This document shows, in pieces, positions 35,101-45,010 of a DNA stretch of 64,000 nt. The position numbers and the translations under genes are program-made. The stretch comes from Dipteris shenzhenensis (lineage: Eukaryota; Polypodiophyta; Polypodiopsida; Gleicheniales). The number at the start of each line of letters is the position of its first letter. Positions within the stretch are counted from its first letter, which is position 1. The stretch is taken from assembly GCA_047967505.1 (NCBI GenBank), contig CM106541.1; one strand, given 5' to 3'. The notes under the pieces are model-generated. The model ran no database searches, was not told the DNA's origin, and saw only the letters and a program-made list of their open reading frames with translations.

Positions 35101-35993
35101 CGGTCGTGATGACGAGGGGGGGGTGGGTCATGGGAGACATGAGTCAAAGTAAAGTGGATGAGTGCATGGTCGGCAGAGGGCATGAAGGGGCTAACAGTAA
35201 GGCTATGGATGGAAGGGACTAGAGTCGGGGGACCTATGATGTAGTCGATCACGCTAGTGCCACGCCCAGAAGCAGAAGAGAATGTAGGCATGGAAGACTG
35301 TGGCCACCTGGACAAGCCGTTATAAATGACCATACTGTGCGAGGTGAGGAGCTCCAGTAACTGACGTCCCTGATCTGTGGGCTGTACTGTGCAGTCTGAT
35401 GAAGTCCGACAGAGGCTATCATTGTGAGATGGCGGAAGTATGACCGGATCCTCCATGAAGTCATAAGTAAGGGCCTGTCTGTTTGAGGTCCTCGCGTTGA
35501 AGTCTCCTAAGAGGATGACTTCTCCGCGATGTGAAAAATCTGCAATGTCCGCTGAGAGATCCTCAAATATGGACTGGCCTGGTCCAGTGGAAGAATAAAA
35601 CGACTGCGCCGGGGGGAAGTAGCAAACTGCAATAAAGAGATCTCGCTGAGGGGCTCTGCGGTGGATGCGTACCCACAAGAATCGGGCATGTGAATCCGCT
35701 CTCTCCACTGTGATGATCCGATCGAGATGCTCTCTGTACAAAATGGCCACTCCTCCAGATCCTCTCACTCCAAATGTTCGAGTGTGCTGTCTGAAGGCAG
35801 ATCTCCATGTATATCCTGTCACTCTTGGCAAAGGTCTCTCTGGACTCTCGTGTGTCTCTGTGAAAAAGATGATATCTCTCCCAAAGAAAGCCCCCCGTAG
35901 ATTGCCTGGCTGTGCTGTAAAAGAACCATTGCAGTTCCATACAGCGATGCGTAGACTATCTGACAGGTGGTGTGTCCCATGAGCCCTGTCCCG
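31512..35993 (-). CDS. LINE-B2 ORF2 fused in frame to LINE-D leader and ORF1
   Basis: A single uninterrupted frame. The LINE-B part has the endonuclease (LRIAVWNCNGSF, FFTETHESP, LGDFNAR, SADHALIHFTL) and RT (TIVPIHKSGDP, YRTIMIGHVMAK, VDFRKAFDTVPR, KQGCPLSPTLFGLYIDELE, catalytic LLYADDVVLIS), then CPCCTMGEVESEEHFICRC. Near 32570 the sequence changes to the LINE-D leader, and from MAEYSYEKTF (32138) to ORF1 of LINE-D up to the TAG near 31511. There is no ATG at the start of the endonuclease: the preceding in-frame codon stretch begins right after a TGA (35996-35994). The fusion is presumably an accident; the intact RT is real. Confidence 0.85.
32355..32520 (-). repeat. CCGTAC array in the leader of LINE-D
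   Basis: Nine GTAC cores in about 165 bp, all reading ccgtac on the minus (coding) strand and none the other way. It lies just upstream of ORF1 of LINE-D. This gives a third leader with the same motif and the same polarity relative to transcription. Confidence 0.85.
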
Positions 35994-36660
35994 TCAGGCG
36001 GTCGGAGCAGGAGGTGGAGGTGGGGCCATATCTGCTGGTCTGTCATCCCTAGGCACTGTGGGAGCACGCCTCAAGGTGCCTGTGATGAGTCTGCCATCCC
36101 TGATCACTGCCCACTTGCCCTGAGCTCGGGCTGCGTCTCTCTAAGGCATGAGCGCCTTGCGCTCCTCAACCTGTATCTGAGTCAGATCCTCGTCCATGGA
36201 AATCTGTGGGTGGTCTCTGAGTGTCCCTCTCCTCCTGAGGGCAGCTAGACGTGCCTGGGCATCTCTGAATCTGATAATGAGGGGCTGCTCTCTAGTACGA
36301 TCTCTCCCGACTCTATATGCTCCTACTATGCCATGATCCTGTACTCCCAATGTCTGAGAGACAAAGGTCACAGCCTGTGTCATCGTGGACTCTGTCTCCG
36401 AGGGCAAGATACCACGAATGCGAATGTTGAGGGCCTTTGTGGCCCTCTGCTGTGACTCGGCCAATGTAGCTGATACAGTCGATCTCTGAGGCTGTGATGG
36501 CTGACGGCGGACGACATCCACCCACTCTGTGTGAGAGAGAGAGAGAGAGAGGCTGAGCGGTGAGGAGGGGCTTGAGGCAGAGAGGGTGAGCAACGGAGGT
36601 GGAGAGGCTGAGCGACGGGAGAGGGAGGCTGTGTGAGTTCAAGAGGGAGAGAGAGCAGCA
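32571..36660 (-). mobile_element. LINE-B copy 2, 3' end replaced by LINE-D
   Basis: Minus-strand LINE with ORF1 (36593-35994) and ORF2 (from about 35993 down). The C-terminal tail is cut near 32570, shortly after YYEIRGRFHCLF; copy 1a shows what follows normally. There the reading frame passes without a stop into the leader and ORF1 of LINE-D. The 5' end contains (GA)n and lies next to the LTR of Copia F. No target duplication identified. Confidence 0.85.
35994..36593 (-). pseudogene. LINE-B2 ORF1
   Basis: Encodes KALNIRIRGILPSETESTM, then VGAYRVGRDR, PLIIRFRDAQARLAALRRRG, and after one TAG (36140-36138) continues as RDAARAQGKWAVIRDGRL and a proline-rich end. This is the RNA-binding-type ORF1 also present at 8521-9013 and, diverged, in LINE-C. 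It ends with TGA (35996-35994), followed by CGG, and the endonuclease continues in the same frame. Confidence 0.78.
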
Positions 36661-36883
36661 GAGTGTGAGTTGAAAGCAATAGTTGGAATAGAAGAGTGTG
36701 TTACAACTGAAGAGAGGGATAGGTTTTGTCTAAGTGACAAAACCTTATCCTTCACTAACCGTAGTTAGTGAACTAACTGTGGTTAGGGGGAAAAACCTCT
36801 AAGTGAGGGAAAAGTGCCCCTAACCTACTTATTACATTGCATTGGTCACTGCTAAATTATAACAATAATTCTAACACCCCCCT
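36661..36883 (-). repeat. Putative 3' LTR of Copia F
   Basis: The inner end is clear: on + it ends ...ataattctaaca at 36883, followed by cccccct, the complement of a polypurine tract. The outer end is not defined because the partner LTR is lost; LINE-B2 lies directly beyond. Confidence 0.6.
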
Positions 36884-36913
36884 ACAGTGCCAATGTCATG
36901 TACAAGGAAATGA

Positions 36914-37765
36914 TCAATCACCAAAAGGAGATAAGTTCAGGGCACTGCGAAACGCCTCAAACTTTTCACGTGGAAGTGCTTTGGTGAAAATGTCTGCAAC
37001 ATTGTCATGTGTTGACACATAGATCATACTGATCTCTCCTGCATGCAACTTCTCTCTGACGTAGTGATAGTGAACCTCAATGTGCTTCGTGTGAGCATGA
37101 AACACAGGATTCTTTGCCACTGCAATAGCACTCTGACTATCAGTGAGAATTGGAGAAGGACCCTCCAATGAAAGATGAAGATCAGCAAATAAACGACGCA
37201 GCCAAACACATTCAATTGTCACTGTGAAAGCTGCCCTGTACTCAGCTTCACATGAAGAGGTAGCCACTGTAGATTGTTTCTTACTCAACCAAGAAATACA
37301 AGCTTTGCCCAAAAAGAAACAATTGCCACTTGTGGACTGCCTAGTGTCATAGTCTCCAGCCCAATCTGAGTCACTATAGGCATGCATCTGCAAGTTACCC
37401 CCTCTGGGAAACATCAAGCCAAAAGACTTGGTATTTTGCAAATAACGGAAGATGCGTTTTACAGCTTGCCAATGCATAGTCTTTGGGCTGTGCATATATC
37501 TGCAAACTGAATATCAGGTCGTGTATTGCAGAGATAAATGAGGCATCCAACAGCCTGACTGTAGAGTGTGACATCAATTGATTCACCTGCATCATGCATT
37601 GTAAGCTTCAGCCCCGGCTCCATGGGAGTAGCTATGGGCTTACAATCCTGCATGTTGAATCTGTCCAAGAGTTTTTGCACATACTTGGATTGAGACATAA
37701 CGATGCCACTTTTCTCTTGAGTGAACTGGATCCCCAAATAAAAGTGTAGCAGTCCCAAATCTGAC
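36914..37765 (-). pseudogene. Copia F RNase H and RT C-terminal part
   Basis: The frame at 37767-37459 carries DLGLLHFYLGIQF and the conserved RT/RNase H connection. RNase H is open at 37495-36914: [56 protein letters not shown] and the C-terminal VHYHYVRE. The catalytic residues look complete. A frameshift separates the two parts near 37480. Confidence 0.9.
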
Positions 37766-37779
37766 ATGTCAAAAGTGGT

Positions 37780-38403
37780 CTACAATTCAGCTTTAAAATC
37801 TGCAATATGATCCTCATTTGACCCTGTGAGCAGTAAGTCATCTACATAAAGAATGATGACTAAAATATCCCCCCCATCCTTCTTGATGTAGAGGGTGCTT
37901 TCAGTTGGACTATTGTGCAGCCCCTTGCTGGTCAGAAAGGCATGAATTTTGGCATACCATGCACGTGGGGCTTGTTTCAGCCCATACAAAGCTTTATTCA
38001 GCTTGCATACCTGAAGTGCATTTCTTGAAATTTCAAAGCCTGGAGGTTGTTTGACATAAACCTCTTCCAACAAGTCTCCATTAAGGAAGGCTGTTTTAAT
38101 GTCCAACTGATGAACATTCCATTGAAAATTTGCAGCCATGGCTATACCTGACCGGATGGTTGTCATTCTGGATGTAGGAGCAAAAGTCTCCTCATAGTCT
38201 ATGCCCTTTTTCTGAGCATATCCTTTTGCAACCAGCCTTGCCTTGTACCGATCAATGGACCCATCTGGCTTTCTTTTGACTTTGAAAACCCACCATGTAC
38301 CTATGGCATGTTTACCTGGTGGCAAATCGACAACGACAACTTCCCATGTCTGATTTTTTTGAATGGACTGCAATTCATCGTGCATGGCATTCATCCAATG
38401 CAC
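37780..38403 (-). pseudogene. Copia F reverse transcriptase
   Basis: Open over 207 codons: DLPPGKHAIGTWWVFKVKRK, YKARLVAKGYAQKKG, FAPTSRMTTIR, LDIKTAFLNGDLLEEVY, YGLKQAPRAWYAKIH and IILYVDDLLLTGS. The YVDD box is intact. It ends at a stop just before the connection domain (37779). Confidence 0.92.
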
Positions 38404-38565
38404 ATTATCCTGTGCCTCTTCAAATGTCTCAGGCTCCTCCTCATCAAGAAGAGTACCTGCATAAGCTGATTCAACTGAAAGAGCACCCCCCCCATGCCTT
38501 ACTGCACTCCGAGTTCTGCCAGGTAGTGGAGCATCAATTTTACTCTCCCTGAGAGTTTGTAACAG

Positions 38566-39508
38566 TCAATTTGGGACTGTTTTTGCTGCATGTATATCTG
38601 CAATTTCTTGCTGAACAACCTCTTCCACTGCTTGTGGAGGTGGTAAGACATCCTGTGGCTGAATCGGAGCATGTGGAGGTATCTGAAAATTTTGATTTGC
38701 ATCAGATATATCAGCAGGGGAACCCAAGGCAATGGGTAGTAATCCCTCAAAGACATCATCGGAAGAAGTAGGCAAATCAAATTCAGCTTGAGTGTGAGCT
38801 GAATTTTCTGAAAATATAACATCTCTACTGACAATAATCTTGCGTGTGACTGTACCCAACAAAAATGCATTTGATTGCCTTATCAGACAACTTATGCCGA
38901 AACTCAACGGGCACATGAGCGTATGCAAGGCATCCAAAAACATGAAAATGATCCACAGAAGGATTTCTCCCTTGCCAAACTTCATAGGGAGTCTTTGTCT
39001 TCAAAGCTTTTGTGGGAGCCCGATTCAAAATATAATTGGCACACATGAGACCTTCAAGCCAAAATTTGTGAGACAATTTTTTGCTTTTTAGCATGCATCT
39101 ATCCATCTCCATAAGAGTACGATTTTTCCTCTCAGCTTTGCCATTTTGCTGAGGGGTTAGCCTCACTGTAAGCTGATGTGCAATGCCCTTGTCTTTCAAA
39201 AAAGCATCAAAATCTGTAGACAAATACTCCCCTCCTCTATCTGTGCGTAATGTCTGTATCTTGAGTCCTGATTCATTTTCAACCATGGCTGCAAAGTGTT
39301 TGAAAACCATAAACACTTCTGATTTGCGTTTCAGCCCATAAACCCAAGTGTAGTTGGAGTAGTCATCTATAAAAGTGACAAAGTAAAGATGACCACCCAA
39401 TGATGGAGTCCTCATGGGACCACAGACATCACTATGAATAAGCTGTAATTTTCGAACAGCTTTTACTGATCCTGAAAACTTTGCAAGCAAAGGGCACTTA
39501 ATTCTCAC
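38566..39508 (-). pseudogene. Copia F integrase
   Basis: The open stretch 39508-38825 holds the integrase core: HSDVCGPMRTPSLGG, FIDDYSNYTWVYGLKRKSEV, LRTDRGGEYLSTDF, QQNGKAERKNRTLMEM. The full D,D,E triad is visible. A frameshift near 38900 leads to the C-terminal linker (IIVSRDVIFSEN) in the frame ending at 38566. Confidence 0.92.
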
Positions 39509-39535
39509 ACTAGCAGATGTGCATGTCTACGTGGC

Positions 39536-39657
39536 TTGTTGCATCTGCTTACAAGAAGTCCTAACACTCAAGCCCCAAATGCGGGGGGTCAAGGCCGGAT
39601 CCGGAGGAAGCATGGGAGAAGGAAGAAGCGCTTGAGCCTGTTGTGCGGCAGGGGGGG

Positions 39658-39660
<3 letters not shown>
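39536..39660. other. Short unassigned stretch between Copia F and LINE-C tail
   Basis: The Copia coding sequence stops near 39535. Nothing recognisable follows up to the microsatellite. Confidence 0.5.
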
Positions 39661-39705
<45 letters not shown>

Positions 39706-39718
39706 AGAAGAAGAAGAA
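39661..39718. repeat. (GA)n(GAA)n microsatellite at the 3' end of LINE-C
   Basis: About 41 bp of GA repeats followed by about 17 bp of GAA/AGA repeats, immediately beyond the LINE-C 3' end. It matches the position of GA tracts at the ends of two other LINE tails. Confidence 0.85.
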
Positions 39719-39807
39719 TAAGAATATATTATCGTCCTCTGAAGACAAAAAATCGGCCTATGGGACCTGAAACAATACAAAGCCTTACATACATAAAGAC
39801 TCCTCCC

Positions 39808-41016
39808 TCAAAGGGGAGGGTAATAAGAGAAACTGCCTTTATGTCTAGGTGAGTTTTTGTGCTTGAAAAGCTTAGATACAAATGTTCCTAAAGCTGAGGG
39901 TGACACCTTATGTAGCAAATCAGCCAGTCTGTTATGTCCCTCAAGAAGAGAGCTGAACTTTTTCCTAATGTGTGCATAGTAAGGGCATATCATTACCATG
40001 CGTTCTTCTGTTTCTGGCATACCCTGGTCACATAATTGGCATATTCTGCTCTCTCTTGGCATGTCTTTCCATCCTCCTATTTCAATTTGCAGCTGGTGTG
40101 ATCGGGTGCGAAGTGAAGCCAAAGCCCTCCGCGTCATAGGTGTGCAAATGTACTTCTGCGCGGCTGACTCCTCTGCCGTATAAGTGGGCCAATATTGGGG
40201 GTTGATAAATGTGCAGTAGTACTCGAACTTATCTCTATTTTTAGCTGTTTGCCAAATCCTGTGTAGTGCATTCAGCAGGTCACGATGAAAAGCATCTTCA
40301 TCTACCTCCTCTGGTGAGTAGTTCAAGTACTCCTCTACCTCCCACTTCCTGAACCAATTTCTCAGATCTAGTGCCCATCCAAATGCCAAAATCTTGCTCT
40401 TGTTTGTCTTTTGGGGCTTTTGACTTTCTCCCCATGCCCTCTTTGGCAGCCTTTCAGCATCCATGCCTTTGACCTTTGTAATGTATCTGAGTACCTTCTT
40501 TAAAGCATGTAACTCTATGGGTAAGCATCCTGTCTCTAGAAGTAGAGAGTAGGGTGTAGTAGCCTTGATGCCAAGGTGTCTCCTAATAAAAGATTTCTGC
40601 ATTTTTTCCAAATCATTCCATTTCGAGGATGATATTTTCCCACCCCACACCTCTACTCCATAGAGCACTGTTTGTATCACATATGCCCCAAAAATCATGT
40701 TTCGTACATGCCATCTTCTTGTATTGCTATTACTGCAGTCATTTTCAAATTGGTAATACTTTCCCCATCCTGCATCAAGTCTCCGTTGCACACAACTGCT
40801 CCATTTATTATTGGCTAGAATTTCAATGCTTAGGTATTTGAATGAGTGCACTGTATCAACTGGTTGACCCATGTATGAGATTGAGGGGGGGTTGCTTGGC
40901 TGCATAGTTTTGACTGTCATGAGTTTAGTTTTGGTAACATTAACAGCCAGCCCACTTTCTGAACAGAATATGCCTGGGCTGGTAGTATTTCTGATAGACA
41001 ATCTACTAGTGGACAT
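39808..41016 (-). pseudogene. LINE-C ORF2, C-terminal part
   Basis: Open over about 400 codons. It begins (after a few foreign residues) with FCSESGLAVNVTKTKLMTVK, equivalent to the thumb region of LINE-B2 (FCQDRGLTVNLGKTKVMVF). It ends with the Cys-rich tail (RICQLCDQGMPETEERMVMIC, then YYAHIRKKF). Because the N-terminal half lies beyond the insertion, this stretch is orphaned but remarkably free of stops. Confidence 0.85.
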
Positions 41017-42011
41017 ATAAACATAAGGATATACTTGAACTCTTAAGCATAAGCATAAGCATAAGTGCTTAACTTGTTAAGCACATGCATATATAAACAC
41101 ATAACCATAGGCATATAAGTGCATAAGCATAGGCATATAAGTGCATAAGCATAAGCAAAGGCATATAAGTGCATAAGCATAAGCATAAGCATAAGCATAT
41201 AAGTGCATACACATAGGCATATAAGTGCATAAGCAGAGGCATATAAGCATATAAGCATAGGTGTATAAGTACATAAGCATACATACACATATAAGCGCAT
41301 AAGCATAGGCATATAAGGAAAATATTCCAATGTAAGCATAAGCACAAAATAGTCGATATGCTTATAAGAAAAAGCATAGGGACCTGCAAGAGATGAAGCA
41401 AGTCCACCAAGTCAGGATCTTTGAAATCCAAGCGAACTTGCAACGGTGTGTGTCATCTACTGTTTCAATGAATCTAAATCTCCACTAAACATTCTTAGTC
41501 AAAGCCTCAGGGGTTTCACCTCATAAAATTTTAGTGTACCATGTGCATTCAAAAGGAGGGATATTTTAATTTAACTTTTTGGAAAATTTTAACAAGTTTA
41601 CAATAACATGAGGCATTTTTTAATTCAACTTTAGAAAAATCACTTAGTTCATAAGTAAAGAGGGGTGTTTTTATTGGGGGAAAAATTTTAGTTGAGGGAT
41701 TTTTAAAAAACCCCTCAAATGCATGTGATACATATGTTTTCTAAGTAGTGCACCCCTCAAGGTCAGAGCTTTGAAAGGCCCCTAGCAACCATTGTTTCAT
41801 CATGACTATATTTACATTTATGTTAATGTTGAAGGGTGCAACAAAGAGGATCATCGAGCAAGAAGAATTCCATCTAATTACTTTAGCTGCATTTCTAATT
41901 GAGAATCCAAGAGAATAAATTCTAGCTACATCTCTAACCGAGAATCCAAAAGAATACGCCAATGTTAAAAACCATAACATAGTTTCTAAATTCAACAAGT
42001 TACAAGGTAGG
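41017..42011. other. Sequence replacing the RT core of LINE-C
   Basis: About 995 bp, A/T-rich, starting with an AAGCATA repeat (41043-41345) and followed by about 660 bp with no recognised similarity. Roughly 170 residues of RT are missing relative to LINE-B2, so this is a replacement rather than a clean insertion. I found no terminal inverted repeats or target duplication. Confidence 0.6.
41043..41345. repeat. AAGCATA/ATATAAGTGC imperfect repeat array
   Basis: Alternating units gcataa, gcata and the longer gcatataagtgcataagc recur about fifteen times. Open minus-strand frames through it encode only Leu/Tyr/Met-rich repeats and are an artefact of the repeat. Confidence 0.9.
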
Positions 42012-42932
42012 TCAATTTTCAGTTCTCATTGCCAACATATATATTTTTGTAAGTGTGCATGATAAGGTCGAGAGTACTAGGGTGACTAGGTGATCCACCG
42101 TAGAGTGTTTGGGCCTGAAACCCGCTTGTCCCACTGCCCTCTTCTTTTCCTTTTCTGCCCAAATACTCAACTTTGCCTCTACTATTGTACTATATAGCTT
42201 GGCTAGAGTGGAACATACCATAATGGTTCTATAGTTTGATAATTGATCGCGGTCACCCCCCTTGTAAATTGGTTTGATCCAGTTCTCTTGCCATTCTATC
42301 GGGAAGCCATATACCAATGCTTGGTTTAATGCCATTAGTATGTGCCTTTGCGTGTGCTCGTTGGTCCACTTAATAAGTTCTGCCGTGAGATGTAGAGTGT
42401 CTGCCACCTTCCCGTTTGCCATTTTCTTTAGGCCATCTTGTACATCCTCCAATGAGAAAAAGCCTTGAGTGTTGCCAAAGAGAGACATGCTCACCATGGG
42501 CCGATCCTTAGGATGGGTGTAGAGCTGTTGAGCATACTCAAACATCTCTTTTTCTGTAAAATCTCCCATGATGTCATTTGGCTTTTGTTTAACTCCTCTC
42601 CATGCTCTTCTAGGTTGCTTGACAAAGTCAATTGCATCTGTCCATTCCTTTTTCTCAATATACAAACGCCTCTTTTTGCGTATGAGAGCTTGTAACTGTT
42701 TCTCAGCTGCTCTTCTCTCATCTCCCATTGGAATCCCCTTCAGTGCATTCCTAGCTGCCTTGCACTCAGCATCAAACCAGTCATTACAGGGTAGCCCTTT
42801 CTTACGCTCTTTACTGTTCTTTTTGTACCCCAAAACTGACTTGGCTGTGGTGAGAATAGCATTCTTCAGTTCTGCCCACCCAAAATTCTGTTTTCCCAGC
42901 AGGCATGCCTCTAAACTTTCAGCATACTCCAT
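42012..42932 (-). pseudogene. LINE-C ORF2, RT N-terminal part
   Basis: Encodes the linker after the endonuclease (PCNDWFDAECKAARNAL, comparable with CNGWYDEECKELRRKL in LINE-B2) and RT motifs WIKPIYKGGDRDQLSNYRTI, KLYSTIVEAKL and AGFRPKHSTVDHLVTL. It is cut right after that motif, before the catalytic palm. Confidence 0.87.
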
Positions 42933-42946
42933 CTTTTTCGCCTCAT

Positions 42947-43783
42947 TTATTCTATATCCACACTCAGCTGCTGCTCAAAAATTGCTGTGGCCAACAATAT
43001 ATTAAGCTCTACATAGAGTGGTTTGTGATCTGAGTCTGGAGACTTCGGGCCAAGTGAGAAATTGTGGACAAGATTACAAGCTTCCACATGAATCAATGCA
43101 TAGTCAATTACACTAGCCCCCCCGCTGGCAGGAAAACAAGTAGGTAAATTGGATTTTGGGAAAAGGGCTGTCCCATTTACCACCAACATGTGCATCCCAT
43201 TCATCAAGTGCTCCAATGCTGTGCCATGTGCGTTCACCACTTTATCCTCCGAGCATCTACACCAACCGGGGTCAATGTCTATCTCCTGGTCCTTTATATA
43301 TTCTTGCTGTGTGGGATATTGAAATTGTGAGTCTCCTATGCGTGCATTTAAGTCACCAATAAGCATAACATTTCCTTGTTTGCTGAACATGGCAATATCT
43401 AAGCATAGGTCTCCAAATGGTTGGGATGGATCAACCTCATGTCTCTGGTAGAAGGGGGATTCTCTATGAGGGATGTAGCATCCTGCAATATACAATGGAT
43501 GGCTTGCTTTTACCATGATCCATATGAAGCGTTTGGGGATGTCATCTTTGACTATGGAGATCCTGTCATGTAAATGGTCTTTGTATATGCATGCTACCCC
43601 TCCTTGCCCTCGTATACCTACTTGCTTTTGCCAAATGGAGTGCACCAAATAACCATCGGTTTTAGGAATCCTGCGTATATCCCTTTCCCAAGTCTCTGCA
43701 AGAAAAATAATGTCTGCATCATGCAGCACTTAGTTCAATCCAGCCCCTTTATACCAAGGAAAGCCTCTACAATTCCAAAACAT
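42947..43783 (-). pseudogene. LINE-C endonuclease domain
   Basis: An ATG at 43783 starts MFWNCRGFPWYKG; one in-frame TAA near 43730 follows, and the frame is open from 43729: DIIFLAETWERDIRRI, GVACIYKDHLHDRI, AGCYIPHRESP, IGDLNARIGD, DSDHKPLYVEL. These are the APE-type endonuclease motifs with catalytic Asn, Glu, Asp and His. It ends at a stop at about 42945, before the RT part. Confidence 0.88.
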
Positions 43784-43825
43784 GATCTTCAGCTTCTTCT
43801 GGTGGGTCTCATAGGCCTCGTGTTC

Positions 43826-44080
43826 CTATAAAGCCTGTTCAGCTCCTTGCTCTTTTTTTTTGACTCGAGTCTCATACATACGTCTCCTTTCTTCTTGCTG
43901 CCTGGGGGTGCGGTCTTCTGTCACGTAGAAAGGCGTTCCCTTTAGATAAATCCTGCTGCTGTCCAAGATGATTTCCGTCTTGCGTGTGTCAAGCATTGTG
44001 CAAACAATTGCCCGATGGCTTGAATTTTCATCCCTCTTTCTTCCTACTCTGTGTGCCCCAAAGACCACAACCTCTTGCAT
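43826..44080 (-). pseudogene. LINE-C ORF1 C-terminal relic
   Basis: Encodes VVFGAHRVGRKRDENSSHRA, then IYLKGTPFYVTEDRTPRQQE and a basic end, equivalent to the YRVGRDR and DEDLTQIQVEE regions of LINE-B2 ORF1. It ends with a TAG (43828-43826) that is in the same frame as the endonuclease. Upstream sequence to about 44220 keeps further traces. Confidence 0.65.
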
Positions 44081-44100
44081 GGCAAAATGCTCAGCAAAAA

Positions 44101-44371
44101 AGTCCCCGACATCCTTTGCAAGTGAGAGGGGTGTTTCCTTTTCTTTTTCAGGTAGGCCCCGTATGACGGTATTCTATGCTCTTTTTTCTCTCTTTGTACT
44201 CATTGGCATCCATCCCTTCTGATTTTTTTCCCTTGTCTAAATGTGCATCTGTCTGTATGTGCCCATTTATCACCTTACTTGCCCATGTCCCTAAGGTGCC
44301 TATTTCTTGCTTGCATTCTAATTGAGGCTGCTATGCCATATTTGCTCTCATATTTTCCAAGGTCTGTTCTG
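44101..44371. other. Probable upstream part of LINE-C, decayed
   Basis: Read on minus it may continue LINE-C ORF1, but no motif is convincing. It ends at the microsatellite tail of the next LINE. Confidence 0.4.
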
Positions 44372-45010
44372 TTGAGAGAGAGAGAGAGAGAGACAGAGAT
44401 GTATTAACGTCTGCGGGAGGCCTCTGACATATGGGACAAAGTGTGCAAAAAAGTAGGCTCATACAAGCCTCAGTGGTGGGCTGGAGCAAAGGGTGCGCTA
44501 GGGCCCTTGTTGAGTACTAATCTAATCTATGCTAGCAAAATCATAATCAGTCAAGCACAAGTGAATCAGATAAACCTCGGAGCTGTGACTGAGAAATCGA
44601 AGCTCAGCACAGTGATGGCTCTCTGGTGAGCTGTGAAAATATCTCGTATTTGCATCTGTCGAGATGTCTCGCTCTATGGCGGGGGACATGGTCTTCTTGA
44701 TCTCCGAACTCTTTAGGCTATGTCCAGAGTGACCCGTCGTCTCTGTCGGTCCCCCTGAGGAAAACTGTGATAGGTCAGACCTCAATAGAATGTGCTCTAG
44801 GCACTCTCTGTCTCGCGCATGATCTGTGCGTTTCTCTCTCAGTGGCATCGTGTCGGCTCTCTCTGATGATCCAAGCTGCCCTCATATCAGGCAGCTCCTC
44901 CTCCTCTACTCCACTATGTCCTGGAGCTGACTCATGTGTATATAAGCTTTGACGCGTCGCTGTGACCGGTCAGCCTCTATGTTGTGTGGTCTAGCCCCCT
45001 CCTGCTATTG
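44372..45010 (-). mobile_element. LINE-B copy 3, 3' tail only
   Basis: It starts on + with a GA tract (44372-44393), then acgtctgcgggaggcctct and acatatgggac, the conserved LINE-B/C end. Sequence from about 44440 to 44960 matches the tail of copies 1a and 1b (compare 4495-5030), including the region coding for the acidic C-terminus. Severely 5'-truncated and decayed. Confidence 0.75.

Larger units (their letters stand above)
36661..39535 (-). mobile_element. Ty1/Copia remnant F, 5'-truncated
   Basis: The minus strand retains integrase, RT, RNase H and probably the 3' LTR. Gag, protease and the 5' LTR are missing; the cut is at about 39535, next to the LINE-C tail. Similar in sequence to Copia H and E (same integrase and RNase H motifs). 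Confidence 0.88.
39719..44100 (-). mobile_element. LINE-C, with RT core replaced by foreign sequence
   Basis: Minus-strand LINE. Order by decreasing coordinate: ORF1 relic (44080-43826), endonuclease (43783-42947), RT N-terminal part (42932-42012), a roughly 1-kb insertion/replacement (42011-41017), RT C-terminal part and tail (41016-39808), 3' untranslated region and microsatellite tail. The catalytic YADD region is missing. Related to LINE-B by motif pattern but clearly diverged. Confidence 0.85.

Noticed and set aside
41043-41345. AAGCATA array as a CRISPR-like or coding repeat (Leu/Tyr-rich open frames on minus)
   Set aside because: Units are short, imperfect and without unique spacers; the host is a plant. 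The open frames follow from a repeat without stop codons in that frame.
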